Positions 37,701 through 42,379 of a DNA stretch of 42,379 nucleotides are shown here, piece by piece. The notes under the pieces are model-generated. The model searched no databases and was not told the origin of the DNA. It saw only the letters and a program-made list of their open reading frames with translations. Position numbers and translations under genes: made by a program. Location: NCBI GenBank assembly GCA_936941155.1, contig CAKZJE010000072.1:1-42379 (forward strand), written 5' to 3'. Numbering within the stretch: the first letter of the stretch is position 1; the number at the start of each line of letters is the position of its first letter. Source of the DNA: an uncultured Methylomonas sp. (GTDB taxonomy: Bacteria > Pseudomonadota > Gammaproteobacteria > Methylococcales > Methylomonadaceae).

Positions 37701-38437
37701 GCACCTTTACCTGTCCAAAACGTGTCATTGCCATCACCGCCGTTGATTGTGTTACTGCTGAAATCGCTAAGAGCAAAGTCACCTGCGTTGAGATTGTCGT
37801 CACCCGCGCCGCCTAAAATGCTATCCGCACCTAATCCACCCCACACCGTATCAGCACCTGCGCCAGCGTCAATAGTGTCGTTTCCGGTTTTTCCATCGAT
37901 ATAATCATTGCCTTCCAGACCATTGATTTTTTCTGACCAACTAGAAAAGCCAAAAACAGTGTCATTTCCTATTGTTCCTAGAGTTGTTACTAATCCATTA
38001 GCAAGCGTGGCATCATTCCAAAAACTACCATCTGAAAATTTGAATTGATTCACTCTAAAGTCGATATTTTTTCGAGTGCCATTCGAGTAAGTATAAAAAT
38101 AACCTTGGTTAAAATATTGCTCAATGGTGAGCTGGCTTGTGCCATAAGATAAAACTAAGTCGCCACTGTTCACATCATGTAACACCTGCGTAATGTCACT
38201 CGGCAATAAGTTACTCAAACTCACACTATCAATAGTACCATCAGTATTGTCGTTAAAAATAGTATCAATGCCGTCATCCTTGCTGATAATGTAAGTGTCT
38301 GCACCATCGCCGCCGATTAAGGAATCATTTCCCAATCCGCCAGTTAAAGTATCATTGCCCGCATTGCCATAAATTGTGTCATTGCCAGTTGTGCCGGGTA
38401 AAAAATCATTACCCGCAGTGCCTTGAATTGTTGCCAT
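34769..38437 (-). CDS. RTX metalloprotease (M10/serralysin-like) with tandem repeats
   Basis: This 1222-residue acidic, secreted-type protein lacks a Sec signal peptide; export would be by a type I system using the C-terminal end, as for other RTX proteins. Residues 1-150 and 150-345 are rich in GGxGNDxL calcium-binding nonapeptides (GNAGNDTLTGGLGNDSL and so on). The protease domain lies in the middle, about 390-600. The zinc site HEIGHALGFKH is at 515-525 and the Met-turn TVMSY at M551. After it come five near-identical 83-residue units, each with ADxMxGGLGxDxYYVDN and SSxSYSL..N(V/L)E.L.L, then a final RTX block and an M10 C-terminal-type domain (DSIIDFQSTQGDKIDLSAID). Classic serralysins have the protease at the N-terminus, so the central position is unusual. 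No ABC exporter, membrane-fusion protein or inhibitor gene is nearby. Confidence 0.93.
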   Translation of the reverse strand: MATIQGTAGNDFLPGTTGNDTIYGNAGNDTLTGGLGNDSLIGGDGADTYIISKDDGIDTIFNDNTDGTIDSVSLSNLLPSDITQVLHDVNSGDLVLSYGTSQLTIEQYFNQGYFYTYSNGTRKNIDFRVNQFKFSDGSFWNDATLANGLVTTLGTIGNDTVFGFSSWSEKINGLEGNDYIDGKTGNDTIDAGAGADTVWGGLGADSILGGAGDDNLNAGDFALSDFSSNTINGGDGNDTFWTGKGADWLIGGAGDDNFQGFSGINTTQDGGVGNDTLYAGAGADSLLGGDGNDYIDANPSSATDSNSNTLNGGAGDDTLYGALGNDILDGGIGKDILNGDAGNDIYYVDNLNDEISDSSGIDTVHVTVDGYRVPLGIENIIYEQGAQALPYFINALDSGSHWGDMGLSQNLTYSFVTTANDNITPGISGFQTYSADQQTAVRAALAKYSDIAGLTFTEVADSTNVQLRFFRDDLKSVGSSSSAGYTWLPTNGDVHINTIYPDLSAGNYGFEVLIHEIGHALGFKHSGNTGANSDEGPFLPSSEDNTHNTVMSYNLTAPNMVDMALFDKAAIHYIYGVNQKIRTTNDTYHISDRYIWDGAGIDTVSASDQTQAVYLNLTAGSWIYAGAKSESILSVNQAFIGYGTVIENALGGSGNDTLQGNSLNNSLDGGLGADTMFGGLGSDTYYVDNLVDAVVETSTLAFETDSVYSSVSYSLSANLEYLILTGFSAINATGNAQNNLLLGNGAANILDGNLGADNMVGGLGNDSYYVDNTGDIIAESSTLATEIDTVNSSVSYSLSRNVENLILLGVAGINATGNTQNNVLSGNAAANSLNGGTGVDTMIGGLGNDSYYVDNTGDVVTETSTLTTETDSVNSSISYSLGNNIENLTLTGLDAINATGNTHNNVLIGNAAANILDGSTGADSMTGGLGNDTYYIDNAGDKTVETSTLATEIDQVYSSVTYTLSSNLENLTLTGNAAINAIGNTQKNTLLGNTAANSLNGSSGADSMIGGLGSDTYYVDNTGDVVVETSTLATEIDTVNSSISYTLKSNVENLILTSVGAINGTGNTLKNTMSGNNAANSLNGDGSTDKLLGGAGNDTLIGGAAKDILSGGTGADTFLFNAISDSGISTTTRDSIIDFQSTQGDKIDLSAIDANTSAIGNNAFTSLTVGGASFSVNTPGLLHFSSTTTDCILYGNNDNDTAADFSILLSGITILSKTDFIL
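35231..36475 (-). repeat. Five tandem 249-bp repeats inside the RTX protease gene
   Basis: The 83-residue unit recurs five times without length change, beginning NDTLQGN, NNLLLGN, NNVLSGN, NNVLIGN and KNTLLGN, followed by a partial sixth (KNTMSGN). Units keep the same length but differ by point changes, so the array is not a recent expansion. Confidence 0.9.
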
Positions 38438-38630
38438 GATTTTTCACCCTCTGTTTTGAATATAATAAATCGTTAGATATTGTTATGAATAACTAAATCT
38501 TAAGTGTATACAAAGGTTTACTAACACACAAAAGGATTATCTAAAAAGCGCGTAGAGTTCATAAAACACAGATTCTTTTGTTGCGTTATTCTAAGGTAAG
38601 TGATTGCTTTTAAATCAAAATAAGCTTTTA

Positions 38631-40508
38631 TTAGAAATAAAATTGCCACGCGATAGACGCATTAAAAACTGCTCGGTCAAATTCATTACCTTTGCCAACA
38701 TTTAACACAATCGCTTGATTATTCAGCATACTAAACCGCTGCATCATTGAATAACTGTAAACCGTTTGAGTAACGCCTTGCACATACTGCAAAAGCGTTG
38801 CATCAAAACTCATGCGCCAGCGTGTGGAAATATCATAATGAGCATACAGCGTTGTGCCAAAACCAACGGCGGTGGCTTGGTGAAATTTTTCGCTAAACAA
38901 TAAAGAACTTAATGCAGAAGCCGATAACAAAAAATTTTCATCCGCTACATAACTCAAGCCAGCCCCCAACTTTGCCGCCCCCACTAACAAGCGTTGTTGT
39001 TCTGGAAAACGATACCGATTTGCCCCTAAACTCACTTGCCAAGAAAAGGGTTTCATAAAAGAATTTGCGGCTGGCATCGAATTAATTTTAATAAAATCAA
39101 AGCTTTCAAAACTAAAATGCTGTTGTTGCGGATAATAACGCAAAGTGGGCTTAAAAAATTCCACTTGTGAACCCTGCACAAAACCTTCTGCGGGGTCAGA
39201 TAAATCGTGATACGACCAGCGAAAACCCAGTTGTGTATAAGGCGCAATGCCATCGTAACCGCCTGCAATTTGCAAACGATTACCCGCATGACCTTGATCG
39301 GGGCGAAAATCAGGTATGGCACTATTTTCTGTGGCTAATTGCGGCAAAAAACTGCGGGCGGTGAGTAGATTGCGGGCTAAATTTCCATCAAGCGGTTGAT
39401 TATGTTTGATTTTATCCGCATTCAAATACGACAAATAAGCAAATGCCACCTCTAAAATTCTGGCTTGATTCGTTTCCGATTGTTCAGTAACAGTAATTGC
39501 TTTGGCAGAAAGTTCAGCTTCTGCCAGTTGTTTCGCAAGTGTTTGTTGTCTAGTGTTTAAACTTTGTGCTTTTGCGCTTAATTGTGTTGCTAAAGCGGCG
39601 CGATAATGGGTTTGTTTTAACAAATCCGGCACAGAAACAACGGCGCGAATCGTATCAGCAGGAATGGCATCCCAATTAAATTGCTGAGTTAATTGCAAAC
39701 TCGGTCGCGCGACATCCAATAATGCGAGCAATTGAAACGAGCAGTTTTTGTTGATGAAAAAATAATCGAGATGTTTGTCTTGGATTTCCCACAAATGCAG
39801 CAATAAGCGGTGTTGTTCTGCTGGAGAGAAATTCAGTTGATATTCCCATAAATCGCGGCTTTCCAAATCTGCATATTCTTTGAGCAAAACATAATACGGC
39901 GCGAGCGAATATTGTCCGTCATAGCCGCCGAATAAGCCTTTCAGTGCAAAAATGATCCCGTGTTCGTTTTCTGTCGCAGCGGCGTAATTCACTGTCCATG
40001 CCATCAAATCACTTTTTTCCGGTTGTGAATCAAGGCGCAAAAAGCTGTGCCCAAACATTGAGGCGGGATTATTCAAATAAGCAACGGGGAAAACTAACGT
40101 AACGCCTGAAACAGCAAGATTTTTTAGCCATTGCTGTAATTTTTCGCAGCGATGCTGTGGGAGTTTGAAATTTAATTGTTCTTGCAACCACGCAAAACGA
40201 GCAGGAAAGCGGCATTGCGGAGAATTGTCGTCATCTGTTGCTGATTGAAAAAAAGCAGTGAGGGTGGCGTTTAATTCGGCTTCGGTATCTTCTGCGCCAT
40301 TCGGATGAAAAAAGAAGTTTTCATCGTTGATAAGGCTTTGATTATGTTGGTAATGCAGTAAAGCCTGCCATTGTGCTTGGTTGGCAAGATTTAAGTTCTG
40401 GGCTTGTTGTTGAATCGTGCTTAAAGCAGTTGATTCTGCCCAACATGGAAAGGAAAGAAAGAGGCAGATTAAGAAGGCGTGGGGGAAATGTAGATTATTG
40501 TGTTTCAA
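38631..40508 (-). CDS. DUF4105 (Lnb-like N-terminal domain) protein with a predicted beta-barrel end
   Basis: The N-terminal signal peptide is AFLICLFLSFPCWA, cut near residue 24. The DUF4105 domain covers about 100-330: FPVAYLNNPASMFGHSFLRLD with H154, KGLFGGYDGQYSLAPYYV, RDLWEYQLNFS, and NKNCSFQLLALLD with C256. The H and C suit a papain/NlpC-like fold; the related N-terminal domain of Lnb belongs to a lipoprotein N-acyltransferase, but activity here is unproven. The region 330-350 is helical. From about 400 to the end, alternating strands with aromatic residues (GFRWSYHDLSD, FSWQVSLGANRY) end in WQFYF, a C-terminal Phe typical of outer-membrane barrels. The start must be TTG: a stop codon lies two codons upstream and no ATG fits the signal peptide. 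It begins 21 bases after xre and may share its transcript. Confidence 0.85.
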   Translation of the reverse strand: MKHNNLHFPHAFLICLFLSFPCWAESTALSTIQQQAQNLNLANQAQWQALLHYQHNQSLINDENFFFHPNGAEDTEAELNATLTAFFQSATDDDNSPQCRFPARFAWLQEQLNFKLPQHRCEKLQQWLKNLAVSGVTLVFPVAYLNNPASMFGHSFLRLDSQPEKSDLMAWTVNYAAATENEHGIIFALKGLFGGYDGQYSLAPYYVLLKEYADLESRDLWEYQLNFSPAEQHRLLLHLWEIQDKHLDYFFINKNCSFQLLALLDVARPSLQLTQQFNWDAIPADTIRAVVSVPDLLKQTHYRAALATQLSAKAQSLNTRQQTLAKQLAEAELSAKAITVTEQSETNQARILEVAFAYLSYLNADKIKHNQPLDGNLARNLLTARSFLPQLATENSAIPDFRPDQGHAGNRLQIAGGYDGIAPYTQLGFRWSYHDLSDPAEGFVQGSQVEFFKPTLRYYPQQQHFSFESFDFIKINSMPAANSFMKPFSWQVSLGANRYRFPEQQRLLVGAAKLGAGLSYVADENFLLSASALSSLLFSEKFHQATAVGFGTTLYAHYDISTRWRMSFDATLLQYVQGVTQTVYSYSMMQRFSMLNNQAIVLNVGKGNEFDRAVFNASIAWQFYF

Positions 40509-40529
40509 AAGTTATAACGATTGTTGTTT

Positions 40530-40937
40530 CTACGCAGCTTGATTTTCCATCAAGGCAATAATTTTTTCTAGCTTGGCAATTTGGCTGTCTTTTTGTGCCA
40601 GCAGTTCGTTTTTATGTTCTAACATCAGTTGCAATTTTTGGATTTCAAAAGCTAATTCTTTTGAAACGTCAGTTACTTGCAACATATTGATGCTGTTATT
40701 TCCAATGCTGTTATCGCCCATTAAGAAGAAAACATTTTTCTCACCTAGTGCTAATAACTCCACAATATCCATATCAAAAATTTCTGCAATTTGTTCAAGT
40801 TTTGAAAAACTCGCATCGGTTTTTCCTTGTTCAATTTTGGCATAGCCATTCACTGACATTGCTAGTTTTTCAGCCATTTCATCCTGAGACCAGTTTTTAG
40901 ATTGCCGCATAAAGCGAATTTTTTCGTGAACTTTCAT
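40530..40937 (-). CDS. XRE-family HTH regulator with a C-terminal coiled coil
   Basis: This 135-residue DNA-binding protein carries the HTH at residues 1-65: KIRFMRQSKNWSQDEMAEKL and MSVNGYAKIEQGKTDASFSKLEQIAEIF, the classic Cro/C1 pattern. Residues 90-135 are a leucine-rich coiled coil (FEIQKLQLMLEHKN, then QIAKLEKIIALMENQAA), likely for dimerisation. The start lies 8 bases after the toxin stop, so it is the third gene of an antitoxin-toxin-xre operon and probably its repressor. Its 3' end is duplicated as a relic at 2187-2270 beside the nuclease gene. The TTG-started DUF4105 gene follows after 21 bases. Confidence 0.9.
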   Translation of the reverse strand: MKVHEKIRFMRQSKNWSQDEMAEKLAMSVNGYAKIEQGKTDASFSKLEQIAEIFDMDIVELLALGEKNVFFLMGDNSIGNNSINMLQVTDVSKELAFEIQKLQLMLEHKNELLAQKDSQIAKLEKIIALMENQAA

Positions 40938-40945
40938 AAGCTTAG

Positions 40946-41221
40946 TTAATAAACAGTTTCATGATCGCCTACATTGATAAGGATGATTTCTTCGGCACTG
41001 ATTTGAAATTCCAATGTAATTCGATATGAGAGGTTAATTGAGACTGAATGTAAGTTTTGCAATTTTCCTTGCAATGCGTGTAAGTGCAAAGAGGGATGAA
41101 AAGGGTTGACTTCTAACATCGTTAACGTTTTCAAATATTGCTTTTTCAATTCAGGATGGCGTTTAACAAATCGCAAAGCACGGCGGTTGTATTGTTCGGT
41201 AAAAACTAAAGCGTAAGTCAT
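40946..41221 (-). CDS. RelE/ParE-superfamily toxin
   Basis: These 91 residues follow the small RelE/YafQ-like pattern: YALVFTEQYNRRALRFVKRHPELKKQYLKTLTMLEVNPFHPSL, HALQGKLQNLHSVSINLSYRITLEF, and the closing IILINVGDHETVY. The basic residues K/R in the first helix and the R-I in SYRI match substrate-binding positions of this family, and the GDHETVY end is typical. Family toxins cleave mRNA on the ribosome or poison gyrase; which applies is not known. The ATG overlaps the stop of the upstream antitoxin by four bases. Confidence 0.85.
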   Translation of the reverse strand: MTYALVFTEQYNRRALRFVKRHPELKKQYLKTLTMLEVNPFHPSLHLHALQGKLQNLHSVSINLSYRITLEFQISAEEIILINVGDHETVY

Positions 41222-41496
41222 TCCATACTTTCCAATCGTGCTAAATGCTGCGCGGCGGATTCCTTAAGATAGCGTCCGGCAGCTAGGTCTGCATTTGTCT
41301 GTGCAAGGGCAATAGTTAATTCTTGTTCACGCAGGTCGGCTAAATCATCCCGCTGAATATCTGTGCCGTTAGGAAAACGGTTAAACCATTTTTGTTCATC
41401 CGCAATTTCAGCAAGCAATCGTGTCGCAATAGCGTTTTGATTATCATCGGGCAATTTTTTGAGAGCTGTAATGGCTCTTTCAAGTAATTCAGTCAT
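41218..41496 (-). CDS. Probable antitoxin partner of the RelE-like toxin
   Basis: This acidic 92-residue protein reads MTELLERAITALKKLPDDNQNAIATRLLAEIADEQKWFNRF. That pattern of two helices around LPxxxQxxxAxxLLxEI and a KW residue pair is common in small antitoxins of RelE-type modules. The rest is helical and acidic (DDLADLREQELTIALAQTNADL). It lacks an obvious DNA-binding fold, so repression may be left to the XRE gene two positions downstream. It overlaps the toxin start (ATGA), the usual antitoxin-first order. Confidence 0.75.
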   Translation of the reverse strand: MTELLERAITALKKLPDDNQNAIATRLLAEIADEQKWFNRFPNGTDIQRDDLADLREQELTIALAQTNADLAAGRYLKESAAQHLARLESME

Positions 41497-41655
41497 ATTT
41501 TTTAGCCTCTCTTCATTAAGTATACGATTTTTTTGTCATTTTTTTAGAGATAACTACTCATAGTGTGGAAATAACAACTGATAGTTGCTGTTTATTTGGG
41601 GATTTTAGCATCAAAATTAATGCGCATTTTTATTTTTAATCTTAGGAAAAAATCA

Positions 41656-42282
41656 ATGAAAAACATATTCAAAATTTTAGCTCTAACAACTTTACTACTA
41701 TCCAGCGGCATAGCGATGGCTGGCGGTGCTCTTTCGTGGAATTTGTCACGCGATATGATGACAGGAATTACCAAAAATCCAAAAGGTGTTTGGTCTTTTA
41801 TGCAAACACAAACACTGCATAATTCTGGTCTCTACGCTTTATTGCCAGATTATTCAAAGTTTTGTATTTGGGCTGCCCAACTACCAAATACTTCGAGAAG
41901 TTGCTGGCAGGATTTATCGACAGGTATATTTGCAGGAGTAGAGACAAAAGGAGCAACGCGCGGTATGCCTGTTCTACATCCACAAGTTGACCGTGCTGTT
42001 TTGGTTCGTTGGAAAAGTCCCATTTCAGGCACTGTTGACATCATGGGGAGAGTTTCACATGCTGATGGTAGTGGTCTTGGTGATGGTGTAGATTGGTTTG
42101 TGGATTATCAAAGTGAAACGCTACTTTCTGGCTCAGTAAATAGTACAGGAAATACTTTTTTTAAGCAGAGCATTTCTGTTGTCAAAGGGCGATCTCTGTA
42201 TTTCATCATTGATCGTGGCGTTAATAATGATGCTAGTGCCGATACAACCTATATGGATATTATTATTACCAGTCAGCAATAA
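41656..42282 (+). CDS. Secreted beta-sandwich-like protein, function unknown
   Basis: The start is the ATG at 41656 (MKNIFKILALTTLLLSSGIAMA), with TTAGGA about 9 bases upstream; a frame 20 codons longer lacks this support. The signal peptide is probably cut after AMA (residue 22). The mature ~186 residues include two cysteines (FCIW and SCWQ) close together and a beta-rich C-terminal half: AVLVRWKSPISGTVDIMGRVSHADG, GDGVDWFVDYQ, GRSLYFIIDRGVNNDASADTTYMDI. This W-x-SP-xSG-x-V...GDGVxW...LYFxIDxG layout resembles a lectin- or jelly-roll-like module seen in exported proteins. The exact family is not recognised. It is divergent from the toxin-antitoxin operon and followed by 97 bases without a recognisable gene. 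Confidence 0.65.
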   Translation: MKNIFKILALTTLLLSSGIAMAGGALSWNLSRDMMTGITKNPKGVWSFMQTQTLHNSGLYALLPDYSKFCIWAAQLPNTSRSCWQDLSTGIFAGVETKGATRGMPVLHPQVDRAVLVRWKSPISGTVDIMGRVSHADGSGLGDGVDWFVDYQSETLLSGSVNSTGNTFFKQSISVVKGRSLYFIIDRGVNNDASADTTYMDIIITSQQ

Positions 42283-42379
42283 TTGTTTGGTATGAAGCGC
42301 ATTGAGACTGTGAAAGTATCCTTCTTCAACAAGTTATAATAACAACATAAGTAGAAAGCACCACTCACACATGAACTCA

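Noticed and set aside
42283-42379. Start of another gene at the ATG near 42370
   Set aside because: Only three codons are visible and no ribosome binding site precedes it, although a TATAAT-like box lies upstream.

Overview
The window reads as a chromosomal segment of an AT-rich gammaproteobacterium. The housekeeping proteins (IlvC, IlvI, IlvH, GltB, GltD, SuhB and a UbiH/VisC-type hydroxylase) all look gammaproteobacterial. A PQQ-associated 'quinoprotein relay' metallohydrolase and a Ras-like GTPase/OmpA/histidine-kinase cluster point towards Methylococcales or Thiotrichales/Beggiatoa-like bacteria. That placement is inference from remembered family distributions, not a computed result.

Layout. 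1-2600: the 3' part of a type IIG-like DNA methyltransferase, a small PD-(D/E)XK-type nuclease, and the relic tail of a second xre gene. 2619-3664: a secreted DUF1566 protein and an unknown membrane protein. 3733-8024 (minus): the branched-chain amino acid genes ilvI-ilvH-ilvC, with a two-gene HEPN cassette inserted between ilvH and ilvC. 8580-11969 (minus): a compact rfbBACD operon for dTDP-L-rhamnose. 12370-13857: a small membrane protein, an orphan SinR/Cas2-like protein and an LprI-like periplasmic protein. 14115-18755 (plus): the most interesting locus, a tight operon encoding a coiled-coil protein, a membrane protein joining a cytoplasmic longin/roadblock-like region to a periplasmic OmpA-like domain, a Ras/Rab-like GTPase, and a hybrid histidine kinase whose receiver domain is split by a frameshift. 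19034-25885: a small secreted protein, the quinoprotein-relay hydrolase, a cupin and a bacterial alpha-2-macroglobulin lipoprotein with an intact thioester motif. 26212-28355 (minus): suhB and an FAD hydroxylase. 28591-34681 (plus): gltBD with a good sigma70 promoter. 34769-40508 (minus): a 1222-residue RTX metalloprotease with a five-unit 249-bp tandem repeat, then a DUF4105/beta-barrel protein. 40530-41496 (minus): an antitoxin-toxin-xre operon. 41656-42282: a secreted beta-rich protein.

Intergenic regions carry several dispersed palindromes. A ~48-bp element centred on ACGACCGGTCGT occurs five times. A second family of inverted repeats with GTAGAGAC arms occurs four times, plus one doubtful copy. 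A perfect 16-bp-arm palindrome and a REP-like hairpin occur once each. No tRNA, rRNA, CRISPR array, transposase or integrase was seen.

Functionally, the ilv and glt blocks are amino-acid and nitrogen assimilation, and rfb supplies activated rhamnose for surface polysaccharide. The accessory parts (methylase/nuclease, HEPN pair, toxin-antitoxin) look like defence or addiction modules. The GTPase operon is best read, as inference, as an envelope-to-cytoplasm signalling module.
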